This document shows positions 7,479 to 13,601 of a stretch of 13,650 nt of DNA, in pieces. The translations under genes and the position numbers were made by a program. This stretch comes from Deltaproteobacteria bacterium (lineage in GTDB: Bacteria; Myxococcota; UBA796; SXON01): the NCBI GenBank assembly GCA_947483545.1, contig CANKNP010000112.1, positions 1 through 13,650 on the forward strand, read 5' to 3'. Within the stretch, counting starts at the first letter, position 1. Each line of letters starts with the position of its first letter. The notes under the pieces were generated by a model that was given only the letters and a program-made list of their open reading frames with translations, searched no databases and had not been told where the DNA came from.

Positions 7479-8558
7479 ATGGTCCGCCCGGCGGCCCCCC
7501 TTGACCTCCGCGCCCCCTCCCGCGCGCTCGATCTCCTCTACCGCCTCGTCCGCCCGATCCTCTTCCGCCTTGACCCCGAAGAGGCGCATCAGCTCGCGTT
7601 CGGCGCGTTGCCCCTGGCCAGGGGGCTGGCCAATCTCGCGCACCTTCGACCCCACCCGAGCCTCGCCTGCAAGGTCGGGCCGCTGACCTTCGCCGGCCCG
7701 GTCGGCCTCGCCGCTGGGCTCGACAAGAACGGCGTCGGCATCCGCGCCTGGGAAGCGCTGGGCTTCGGCGCCATCGAGGTCGGCACCGTGACGGGGCTCG
7801 CCCAGAAGGGGAACCCCACCCCGCGGCTGTTCCGGCTCAAAGAGGAGCGGGCGCTCATCAACCGCATGGGCTTCAACAACGACGGCGCCATCGCGCTCGC
7901 TGCGAAGCTGCAACGACTGCGGGACCGAGGCCACTGGCCGAGCGTGCCCGTCGGGGCGAACCTTGGCAAGTCCAAGCTCGTCAACAACGACGAGGCTGTG
8001 CTCGACTACATGAACAGCCTGCGGGCGCTGAAGGACCGCGCCGACTACTTCGTGATCAACGTGTCGAGCCCCAACACGCCGGGCCTACGCAACCTCCAGG
8101 AGCGCGACCCCCTTCAACGTTTGCTCAGCGCGCTCGTCCCCGAGGCCGGTGCGACGCCCGTGTTCCTCAAGCTCGCGCCGGACTTGGAGGACGAAGCGCT
8201 GGCCGAGGCCGTGGGCGTCGCCATCGAAGCGGGCTGCGCCGGGATCATCGCCACCAACACCACCTTGTCGAGGCCGGGGAACACCGGCAGACTCGAGCAA
8301 TACGGCGGGCTCTCCGGCGAGCCGCTTCGGGAGCTTGCACGCGAGAAGATCCGCGTCGCCCTCCAGGCCGCCGAGGGTCGGGTCCCGGTCATTGGCGTCG
8401 GCGGGATCCGCTCGGCGGACGACGTGCGCGTGCTCTTGCGGATGGGCTGCGCCGCGACGCAGATCTACACGGCGCTCATCTACGAAGGGCCGGGGTTGAT
8501 CGCGCGGATTCACCACGAGCTGGCCCGTGATCCGGCGCCCTCGCCGGCGCGGGAATAA
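7479..8558 (+). CDS. pyrD: Dihydroorotate dehydrogenase (quinone), class 2
   Basis: 359 aa; oxidises dihydroorotate to orotate in pyrimidine synthesis, passing electrons through FMN to membrane quinone. Seen: GPVGLAAGLDKNG (73-85), GFGAIEVGTVTGLAQKGNPTPRLFRL (95-120), NRMGFNNDG (128-136), the catalytic-serine motif NVSSPNTPGLRNLQ (194-207; Ser197 aligns with the class 2 catalytic base), KLAPDL (231-236), ATNTT (258-262), GVGGIRSADD (307-315) and IYTALIYEGPGLI (329-341). Class 2 is supported by the N-terminal extension before the barrel, with LDLLYRLVRPILFRLDPEEAHQLAFG (17-42) as the membrane/quinone-binding helices, and by Ser rather than Cys in the active site. The length slightly exceeds E. 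coli PyrD. ATG at 7479 is the first start after the RND stop. No other pyrimidine gene is nearby. Confidence 0.95.
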   Translation: MVRPAAPLDLRAPSRALDLLYRLVRPILFRLDPEEAHQLAFGALPLARGLANLAHLRPHPSLACKVGPLTFAGPVGLAAGLDKNGVGIRAWEALGFGAIEVGTVTGLAQKGNPTPRLFRLKEERALINRMGFNNDGAIALAAKLQRLRDRGHWPSVPVGANLGKSKLVNNDEAVLDYMNSLRALKDRADYFVINVSSPNTPGLRNLQERDPLQRLLSALVPEAGATPVFLKLAPDLEDEALAEAVGVAIEAGCAGIIATNTTLSRPGNTGRLEQYGGLSGEPLRELAREKIRVALQAAEGRVPVIGVGGIRSADDVRVLLRMGCAATQIYTALIYEGPGLIARIHHELARDPAPSPARE

Positions 8559-8567
8559 GGGGGCCCC

Positions 8568-9302
8568 ATGCCCAGACTCATGATCCGGATTGGCCACCAG
8601 AAGGCCCAGGTTTATACGCTGCATGAAGGAGAGACCGTGCTGGGCCGCGGGGAGAGCTGTCGGGTGCAGCTCCAGAACGTCTCGGTGAGCCGAGAGCACG
8701 CACGCATCCTTGTCGGCAAGCAGAACGTGTCGATCGAAGATTTGGACAGCCAGAACGGCATCCTGGTGAACGGCAAGGTCGCCCGCCAGCAGCCGTTGAC
8801 CAGCGGCGACGAGATCACCATCGGCCTGTTCACCATCATCTACCTGGGTGATTCTGGCAAGAACCGATTCTATAAGGGTCGGTGTGTGGACTACATGCCC
8901 AAGTATGAGCCGAGCTCGATGAACGAGGAGCTCCAACAGGAGGCCACGTTCATGATGACCGCCTCGATGCTGGCCAAATCACAGCGCGTCAGCCACCTTG
9001 TGGAGAGCGCCCGCATCGTTCGCGAAGAGGACACGACCAAGTTCTGGTACCCCGAGGATCAGGGCCTGACCTTCGGCGGGGCAGGCCAGGTGAACGTCGC
9101 CGGGTGGCTCTCGTTCGGCATCGTCGCGGTCTTGAGCTGGGACGGAAACCAGCACGTCATCCGCACCACGGCGAGCTGGCGAGCGCCCTTGTCCATCAAC
9201 AAGAAGGTCGTCCAAAAGCGACCGCTTCGCCACGGTGATCGTGTCGCGATCGGAGGCAGCAAGTTCCGGTACGACGCGCCGGGGGGGGGCGCGAAGGGGT
9301 AG
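8568..9302 (+). CDS. Double-FHA-domain signalling protein
   Basis: 244-aa cytoplasmic-looking protein with no membrane segment. The N-terminal FHA domain (about 10-93) has all landmark residues of a phosphothreonine-binding domain: LGRGESC (Gly26-Arg27), the motif Ser41-Arg42-Glu43-His44, and EDLDSQNGILVNG (Asn63-Gly64, Asn68-Gly69). A linker (about 100-160) follows. The C-terminal segment (about 165-236; LTFGGAGQVNVAG, LSINKKVVQKRPLRHGDRVAIGGSKFRYD) has the FHA beta-sandwich pattern but lacks the SxxH signature, so it is probably a non-binding or altered FHA domain. An AAGGGGG (8557-8563) four bases before ATG, overlapping the pyrD stop, fixes the start. A run of nine G (9281-9289) sits near the 3' end. 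The stop TAG shares its last base with the GTG of the next gene. No Ser/Thr kinase is encoded in the window. Confidence 0.88.
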   Translation: MPRLMIRIGHQKAQVYTLHEGETVLGRGESCRVQLQNVSVSREHARILVGKQNVSIEDLDSQNGILVNGKVARQQPLTSGDEITIGLFTIIYLGDSGKNRFYKGRCVDYMPKYEPSSMNEELQQEATFMMTASMLAKSQRVSHLVESARIVREEDTTKFWYPEDQGLTFGGAGQVNVAGWLSFGIVAVLSWDGNQHVIRTTASWRAPLSINKKVVQKRPLRHGDRVAIGGSKFRYDAPGGGAKG

Positions 9303-10354
9303 TGCACCGACGATCCCTCCTCCGCTCCCTCGCCGCAGCCGGCCTCCTGTCCGGTTGCCGTCCCGCGCCCGCCCCGCCCACAGCCCCCGCGCCCATCTGG
9401 ACGCCGACGCCGCGGCCGCTTGCAGCCGATTTCCGACGAGGCATGAACTTCGCGCACCTGCACCGACGCGGCTACGGTTACGGCAGCGACCGCGCCAACG
9501 CGCAACTGACCCGGCTCGCAGGCCTGGGCGTCACGGATATCGCGCTCAACCCCTTCGCATACACCCGCTCCCTGTCCTCGCCGGATATCCAATGGGGCGG
9601 CGACGACACGTTGACCGATGACGATCTGCGGATCCAATGCAAGCAGGCCCACGCCCTCGGAATGCGCGTGATGATGAAACCGCACCTTTGGAGCTGGAGC
9701 TTCGCCGCGGGCAAGGGAAACAGCGACATCGACATGGAGCCCGCAGCCTGGGCGTTGTGGTTCCAAAAATACACCGAATATGCGGTCCATTTTGCGAAGC
9801 TCGCCGCGGAATGTGGTTGTCATAGCCTCTGCGTCGGGCTCGAATATACGATCGCGACCCGTGAAAATCCCGGCGCTTGGGCGCGCGTGGCGGAGGCTTG
9901 CCGGAAAGTTTTTCCCGGCGAGATCGTGTACGCCGCGAACTGGTGGGAGGAGTGGGAGATCTTCACCGATTGGGCTGCCTTCGATCTCGTAGGGATTGAC
10001 GCCTACTTTCCGTTGGAGGGCCGGACGATTGAGTCCCAGCGCGCGAGCTGGAGCCCGGTGCTCGACCGGATCGAGAAGATTGGGCGCCCCGTTCTGTTCA
10101 CCGAAGCGGGGTTTCAGTCCATCGTAGACGCCGCCGCCCACCCCTGGGAGTCGCACGACAGCGGGGTCCCCGATCTGGACGGGCAAGCCATCGCCTACGA
10201 GGCGTTGCTCGGCGCGGCGACGGCGAGGTCCTGGTTTCGCGGTATCTATTGGTGGAAGTGGTTCACCGATCTGCCGGGGGAGGGGGATCCCTTCGTCCCC
10301 GCGGACAAGCCCGCCGAGGACGTGATCCGCGCGTGGTTTCAGGCGCCCCGTTGA
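9302..10354 (+). CDS. GH113-like glycoside-hydrolase lipoprotein
   Basis: 350-aa predicted exported lipoprotein. The N-terminus MHRRSLLRSLAAAGLLSGC combines a Tat-like RR motif with the lipobox L16-S17-G18-C19, then a Pro/Ala linker to about residue 40. The rest fits a TIM-barrel of the GH113 / 'glycosidase-like' type: FRRGMNFAHL (45-54), LAGLGVTDIALNPFAY (72-87), ALGMRVMMKPHLW (118-130), LCVGLEYT (176-183; Glu181 as candidate acid/base), VYAANWWEEWE (209-219), FDLVGIDAYFPL (227-238), GRPVLFTEAGFQS (261-273; Glu268 as candidate nucleophile) and GIYWWKWF (314-321). GH113 includes beta-mannanases, but the real substrate is unknown and could be an envelope or exopolymer glycan. The start is GTG, one base overlapping the FHA stop. 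The alternative is that it is an inactive glycan-binding barrel, but both glutamates are present. Confidence 0.78.
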   Translation: MHRRSLLRSLAAAGLLSGCRPAPAPPTAPAPIWTPTPRPLAADFRRGMNFAHLHRRGYGYGSDRANAQLTRLAGLGVTDIALNPFAYTRSLSSPDIQWGGDDTLTDDDLRIQCKQAHALGMRVMMKPHLWSWSFAAGKGNSDIDMEPAAWALWFQKYTEYAVHFAKLAAECGCHSLCVGLEYTIATRENPGAWARVAEACRKVFPGEIVYAANWWEEWEIFTDWAAFDLVGIDAYFPLEGRTIESQRASWSPVLDRIEKIGRPVLFTEAGFQSIVDAAAHPWESHDSGVPDLDGQAIAYEALLGAATARSWFRGIYWWKWFTDLPGEGDPFVPADKPAEDVIRAWFQAPR

Positions 10355-11337
10355 CCCAACCTCAACGGATTGGTTTTGTGGTCTCGGGCGTGGGCGGCGT
10401 GACGCCCACGCACAGCACCCTGCATCTGGTCCAAGCCGCGCTCGCGCTTGGCCATTCGGTCGAGGTGTACGAGCCCTGGGATTTTGAGGTGGATGAGCTG
10501 GGCCGGCCCGCTGCCCGCGCTCACCGGTTTGAACCCGGGGAGTTTGACCTGGAGACGCTCGCGGAGGCGCTTCGGAGTCGGCTCGCCTCTCGTCACAGCG
10601 TGCGGTTGGAGGGACTGTCTCTGCTTCTGCTGCGCGCGAACCCGCTGAACAGCACCATCCTGACGTTCGCCCAGCTCGCGGAGGCGGTGGGCGTTCCGGT
10701 CCGAAATCGACCGGGGGCGCTCTGGCGCACCTCACACAAGGCCTGGCTGGCGACCCTGTCGGGCGTGCCGCGCCCCCGCACGCTGGTCACGCGCGCGTTG
10801 AGCGCCGTCGAACGGTTTGCGAGCGCAGTACCCAGCGACCGCGGCGTGGTCATCAAGCCCGCCAGGGCCAGCGGAGGCCGAGGCGTCGCGCTGGTCCGAG
10901 GGCACGCCGGTCTGGAGGACGCCGTAGACGCCGCGATCCGCGCCGGAGACGGCTACGTCGTCGTGCAGGAGTACCTGCGGGGCGCCAGCGAGGGGGAGCG
11001 TCGGCTGCTTTACCTACGGGGCGTCGGGCTCCTCGGCGGATACCTGCGGGTCCGCGCGCCCGGCGAGTTTCGCCACAACCTGCGGCTCGGCGCCGAGCCG
11101 GTGCCCTGCCCCCCCGACCCCCGCGACAGCGCGCTCATCGAAGCGCTCGCGCCGCACCTCGACAGCGCCGGGATCTGGTTCGCGGGCATCGACGTGATCG
11201 ACGGGCACGTCGTCGAGGTGAACGCCCTCAACCCCGGGGGTATTCACCACACGGCGGCGTTCACCGGGCTACCGATCGCCCGCACCGTGCTAACCGCGCT
11301 GCTGTCGCCTACCGGCGCCACGCCCGAGGATCCATGA
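10351..11337 (+). CDS. GshB-like ATP-grasp ligase
   Basis: 328 aa; predicted ATP-dependent carboxylate-amine ligase resembling prokaryotic glutathione synthetase. Seen: N-terminal substrate domain RIGFVVSGVGGVTPTHSTLHLVQAALALGHSVEVY (6-40); LLLLRANPLNSTIL (91-104) in the place of the GshB 'LRKDPPFD' stretch; VRNRPGALWRTSHKAWL (117-133); ATP-grasp core VVIKPARASGGRGVALV (166-182, Lys169 and a glycine-rich loop); VVVQEYL (203-209); and WFAGIDVIDGHVVEVNALNPGG (276-297) with the Mg/ATP residues Asp281, Glu289 and Asn291. No gamma-glutamylcysteine synthetase (gshA) is in the window, and the substrate motif differs from GshB, so a product other than glutathione is quite possible. The likely start is TTG at 10351, giving a TTGA overlap with the preceding stop; residue 6 onward is then the first beta strand. 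The next gene overlaps by ATGA. Confidence 0.8.
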   Translation: MTQPQRIGFVVSGVGGVTPTHSTLHLVQAALALGHSVEVYEPWDFEVDELGRPAARAHRFEPGEFDLETLAEALRSRLASRHSVRLEGLSLLLLRANPLNSTILTFAQLAEAVGVPVRNRPGALWRTSHKAWLATLSGVPRPRTLVTRALSAVERFASAVPSDRGVVIKPARASGGRGVALVRGHAGLEDAVDAAIRAGDGYVVVQEYLRGASEGERRLLYLRGVGLLGGYLRVRAPGEFRHNLRLGAEPVPCPPDPRDSALIEALAPHLDSAGIWFAGIDVIDGHVVEVNALNPGGIHHTAAFTGLPIARTVLTALLSPTGATPEDP

Positions 11338-11798
11338 GCCGCAAAAAGCCGACGAGCACCGAACCCCACGATCCCGAGGAATTCGGCGACGCCGCCCTCA
11401 CCCGCAAGCAAGTGGTGGAGATGATCCGCCGCAGAGACAGCCTGGCGGAGGCCGATCTTCGCGGGGCGGACATGTCCCTGCTGTGCTTTGACGGGCTCGA
11501 TCTCTCCTACGCGAAATTCGCGGAGGCGAACCTGTTGCGCAGCACCTTCCGGGGATCGAACCTGACCGGCGCGAGCTTTTTCAGCGCCAACCTGAAAGAG
11601 GTCTGCTTGGACGGCGCGAACCTCGAAGAGGCCGACCTCGACTACGCGAACCTCGACGGGGTCACGCTCCACAACGCCAAGGTCCGCAAGGCGATCTTCC
11701 CGTCGAAGAAGCTCTCGGCGACGGACGTGCGGAACGCGGTCGCGACCGGTGCGCGCTTGCGGATGGAGCCGTTCGCTCCGGGGGATGACGACGAATGA
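11334..11798 (+). CDS. Pentapeptide-repeat protein
   Basis: 154 aa. A charged N-terminus (1-36) is followed by consecutive A(D/N)LxX pentapeptides at about 37-121 (AEADLRGADMSLL, LDLSYAKFAEANLL, GSNLTGASFFSANL, DGANLEEADLDYANLDG). This is enough for a short right-handed quadrilateral beta helix. The C-terminal tail is acidic. Members include DNA mimics that protect topoisomerases (Qnr/MfpA) and many proteins of unknown role. At about 85 repeat residues this one is shorter than typical gyrase-protecting members, so I infer a scaffold or unknown role. ATGA overlaps at both ends (11334-11337 and 11795-11798) tie it firmly to the ATP-grasp and esterase genes. Confidence 0.88.
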   Translation: MSRKKPTSTEPHDPEEFGDAALTRKQVVEMIRRRDSLAEADLRGADMSLLCFDGLDLSYAKFAEANLLRSTFRGSNLTGASFFSANLKEVCLDGANLEEADLDYANLDGVTLHNAKVRKAIFPSKKLSATDVRNAVATGARLRMEPFAPGDDDE

Positions 11799-12775
11799 GG
11801 ATCGGCGTCACCTACCCGCTGCCCACCGGAGAGATGGTGCTGCGCACCGCGGCCGACTGGAACCGGGATGTCCCCGCCGTCGGCCGCACGGGGGACCACT
11901 GGCTGTTTGAAATTCCGGTGACGGGGACCAGCCTGGCGCTGAAGCCCTGCATCCGCCGGGGCGACCGACTCGATTGGTCCCGCGGCCCCGACTATGTGAT
12001 CAGCGCTCATGAGTCGGATCCAGACATCTGGCCCTATTTCTACAGCGAAGAGCGCGGCCGGGTCTCGGAGATCCTCGTGATCGGCGACCACGCCGTGCGC
12101 ATTTATTACCCGCCCGGCTACGAGGAGAACACGCTCCGCACCTTCCCCGTTCTGTACATGCAGGACGGCCAGAATTTGTTTTTCCCGGAGGATGCCTTCG
12201 CCGGAAACGAGTGGCGGGTGGACGAGACGATGGACCGTCTCGACAAGATGAACGCCATCCGAAAGGCGATCGTCATCGGCGTCGCGCCCAAAGACCGGAT
12301 GCGGGACTACACGAGCCCGGGCTACCACGCCTACGGCCGCTACATGGTGGATACGCTCAAGCCCGCGATGGATGCGATGCTGCGGAGCCGGCCCGGGGCC
12401 GAGGACACCGTGGTGATGGGCTCCTCGTTGGGGGGTGTCGCGTCGTTGTTCCTGGCTTGGGAGCATCCGACGGTGTTCGGTCGCGCGGCCTGCCTGTCGA
12501 GCACGTTCTCGCACGAAAATGACCTGTTTCAACGCATCAGCTCCGAGCCCCGCCGCAACATCCTGGTGTATCTGGACAGCGGCTGGCCGCGCGACAATTA
12601 CGATGCCACCAACGCGATGCGGGATCTGATGGTCCACCGGGGGTATCGACTCGGGGTCGACCTGCTGCAGTTCAGTTTCCCCGACGGTCTTCACGACGAG
12701 ATGTCGTGGGCGGGGCGGATTCACATTCCGTTTCAGTTCTTTTTTGGGCGGAGCTGGGACGCGGGGAGGAGGTGA
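11795..12775 (+). CDS. Enterochelin-esterase-like alpha/beta hydrolase
   Basis: 326 aa, no signal peptide. An N-terminal beta-rich region (about 1-85; LRTAADWNRDVPAVGRTGDHWLFEI) looks like the carbohydrate-module-like domain often fused to this esterase family. The catalytic domain follows: VRIYYPPGYEE, FPVLYMQDGQNLFFPEDAFAGNEWRVDETMDRL (118-149), VIGVAPKDRMRDYTSPGY, nucleophile elbow MGSSLGG (208-214, Ser211), candidate acid Asp261 (VYLDSGWP) and candidate His300 (DGLHDEMSWAGRIHIPFQFFFG). Known of the family (putative esterase, PF00756-like): hydrolysis of siderophore, feruloyl, acetyl or S-formylglutathione esters. The substrate is unknown here. The start ATG overlaps the pentapeptide-gene stop; this is the last gene of the 5038-12775 run. 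Confidence 0.85.
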   Translation: MRIGVTYPLPTGEMVLRTAADWNRDVPAVGRTGDHWLFEIPVTGTSLALKPCIRRGDRLDWSRGPDYVISAHESDPDIWPYFYSEERGRVSEILVIGDHAVRIYYPPGYEENTLRTFPVLYMQDGQNLFFPEDAFAGNEWRVDETMDRLDKMNAIRKAIVIGVAPKDRMRDYTSPGYHAYGRYMVDTLKPAMDAMLRSRPGAEDTVVMGSSLGGVASLFLAWEHPTVFGRAACLSSTFSHENDLFQRISSEPRRNILVYLDSGWPRDNYDATNAMRDLMVHRGYRLGVDLLQFSFPDGLHDEMSWAGRIHIPFQFFFGRSWDAGRR

Positions 12776-12845
12776 GGGGGGGGGCCAACGGCCAGGGCGG
12801 AGGATTGCTCACGGCGCAGCCGCCGGAAGACGCCCGGATGGGTCG

Positions 12846-12945
12846 CGCAAAGCCGCGAAGGCGCAAAGTGACGGACGGTGGCGGAACGGCGGTCGCCCCA
12901 GCGGGTGAGGGTGCCTGCGTCTTCGCGGGCGGATGAGGGCTTTGC
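12846..12945. repeat. 8-bp tandem units and interrupted inverted repeat
   Basis: Three head-to-tail octamers, CGCAAAGC, CGCGAAGG and CGCAAAGT, lie at 12846-12869. Part of this run recurs inverted downstream: CCGCGAAG (12853-12860) matches CTTCGCGG (12921-12928), and GCAAAGC (12847-12853) matches GCTTTGC (12939-12945), with ten extra bases between the two right-hand parts. CGCAAAG/CGCGAAG octamers are a recurrent type of bacterial intergenic repeat. Confidence 0.55.
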
Positions 12946-12986
12946 AAAACCCACGGGGCGCCCCGCACCAGGGAAGAGAGGGGCAC

Positions 12987-13013
12987 CACGGAGGTCGCGG
13001 AGGACACGGAGGA
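12987..13013. repeat. Three 9-bp tandem units CACGGAGGT / CGCGGAGGA / CACGGAGGA
   Basis: Head-to-tail nonamers at 12987-12995, 12996-13004 and 13005-13013, followed by further GGAGGA. CACGGAGG-type degenerate tandem units occur in intergenic DNA of several unrelated phyla. No coding or promoter role is visible. Confidence 0.5.
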
Positions 13014-13095
13014 GGAGGAGAGGCGGCGTGGTGCGAAAGATGGCGGGGGCGTTGGGTTTGCGAGGTGGACGTGGGGTATCTCAGGCCCCAAGGGC

Positions 13096-13239
13096 TCAGA
13101 TTCCCACCGGGCGGGGTGGGGGCTTCGTGAAGAGTCGCTTGTACCAGGGGAGGGCGTTGTAGGCGCCCATCGCTTCGATGTGGGCGACGTTGAGGCGGTA
13201 GGCGAGATCGGGGTCGACGTCGAGGCGGAGGGGCATCAT
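13096..13239 (-). CDS. Small conserved-looking protein of unknown function (47 aa)
   Basis: 47 aa beginning MMPLRLDVDPDLAYRLNVAHIEAMGAYNAL and ending PWYKRLFTKPPPRPVGI. No family recognised. The sequence looks like a real protein: an amphipathic helix, then an aromatic/basic LPWYKRLF motif and a proline-rich end. The ATG at 13239 overlaps the stop of the TPR gene as ATGA, so it is probably translated by coupling. A second ATG directly follows the first. A CCCACC/GGTGGG inverted repeat (13103-13120) lies within its last codons. No signal peptide or membrane segment. The longer frame back to 13359 overlaps the TPR gene and is low-complexity, so it was not used. Confidence 0.5.
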   Translation of the reverse strand: MMPLRLDVDPDLAYRLNVAHIEAMGAYNALPWYKRLFTKPPPRPVGI

Positions 13240-13508
13240 GTGACCCCTTTGAGAACTCGGACGAGGTCTTGGAAGTCCAGGTTCTCGGGCTGCCGGAGGA
13301 GAAGATCCTCGGCGATCACCAGCGCCTGGGCGTAGTTGCCGAGGTCGTAGTGCGACCAAGCCAGCTCCTCGAGGAAGTTCCTGTTGTCGGGTTCAAGGCT
13401 CGCGAGACGCTCTCGAACTCGAAGGCTCCTTTCCAACAAGCCCCGCGCGCTTTTGGGGTCGGAGCCCTCGTCGACCCCCATTCCTCCGGTTTGCGCTTGG
13501 GAGATCAT
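13236..13508 (-). CDS. Short TPR-repeat protein
   Basis: 90 aa. Residues 17-76 resemble about one and a half to two tetratricopeptide repeats (SARGLLERSLRVRERLASLEPDNRNFLEELAWSHYDLGNYAQALVIAEDLLLRQPEN). TPR repeats mediate protein-protein binding; two repeats is few for an independent scaffold, so it could be an adaptor or the remnant of a larger TPR protein. Start set at 13508 because codons upstream of it lose the strong G/C third-position bias and consist of the 11-bp repeat array. The alternative ATG at 13568 would make the array coding (MSDSCQAFVRQVSRFEAGKK). Another ATG at 13481 has GGAGG immediately before it, but too close to be a normal ribosome binding site. It overlaps the downstream small gene. 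Confidence 0.55.
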   Translation of the reverse strand: MISQAQTGGMGVDEGSDPKSARGLLERSLRVRERLASLEPDNRNFLEELAWSHYDLGNYAQALVIAEDLLLRQPENLDFQDLVRVLKGVT

Positions 13509-13528
13509 TTTTTTACCGGCTTCAAACC

Positions 13529-13567
13529 TTGACACTTGTCTGACAAACGCCTGACACGAGTCTGACA
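13529..13567. promoter_or_regulatory. Four TGACA/TGTCA direct repeats at exact 11-bp period
   Basis: TGACA starts at 13530, 13541, 13552 and 13563 (read on the minus strand: TGTCAG, TGTCAG, TGTCAG, TGTCAA). The last three are each preceded by C. The exact 11-base spacing puts every copy on nearly the same face of the helix. It lies between the divergent starts at 13508 (minus) and 13602 (plus). The TGTCA core with an 11-bp period is the arrangement of the PhoB box (CTGTCAT-N4-CTGTCAT), which supports a PhoB/OmpR-family response regulator site by analogy. Confidence 0.6.
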
Positions 13568-13590
13568 TTTGTCCCCGGTTGCCGTGTGAC

Positions 13591-13596
13591 GAGGGG
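13591..13596 (+). promoter_or_regulatory. Ribosome binding site GAGGGG for the right-edge gene
   Basis: GAGGGG five bases before the ATG at 13602, which supports that start although only 16 codons of the gene are visible. Confidence 0.45.
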
Positions 13597-13601
13597 CGAT
13601 C

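Larger units (their letters stand above)
12776..13095. other. Convergent intergenic region with short degenerate repeats, no gene
   Basis: 320 bases between the esterase stop and the minus-strand small gene. It opens with a run of nine G (12776-12784). Frames crossing it are low-complexity and unlike any family. It carries 8-bp units at 12846-12869 and 9-bp units at 12987-13013, plus an interrupted inverted repeat (12847-12860 with 12921-12945), listed separately. No T-tract terminator was seen; a weak GCCC-CAA-GGGC stem lies at 13085-13095. Confidence 0.65.

Noticed and set aside
9059..10735. 558-codon open frame on the minus strand
   Set aside because: It runs across three plus-strand genes with recognisable domains and has the composition of a GC shadow.
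11642..12724. 360-codon open frame on the minus strand
   Set aside because: Antisense of the esterase, whose GSSLG elbow and family motifs are on the plus strand.
12846..13013. Possible CRISPR array
   Set aside because: Units are 8-9 bases, contiguous and degenerate, with no spacers and no cas genes.
13103..13120. CCCACC/GGTGGG hairpin as a terminator
   Set aside because: Only a 6-bp stem without a T-tract, and it lies within codons of the small gene.
13509..13568. N-terminal extension of the TPR gene to the ATG at 13568
   Set aside because: Third-position G/C falls sharply and the codons would consist of the 11-bp repeats, so this is more likely intergenic regulatory DNA; not fully excluded.
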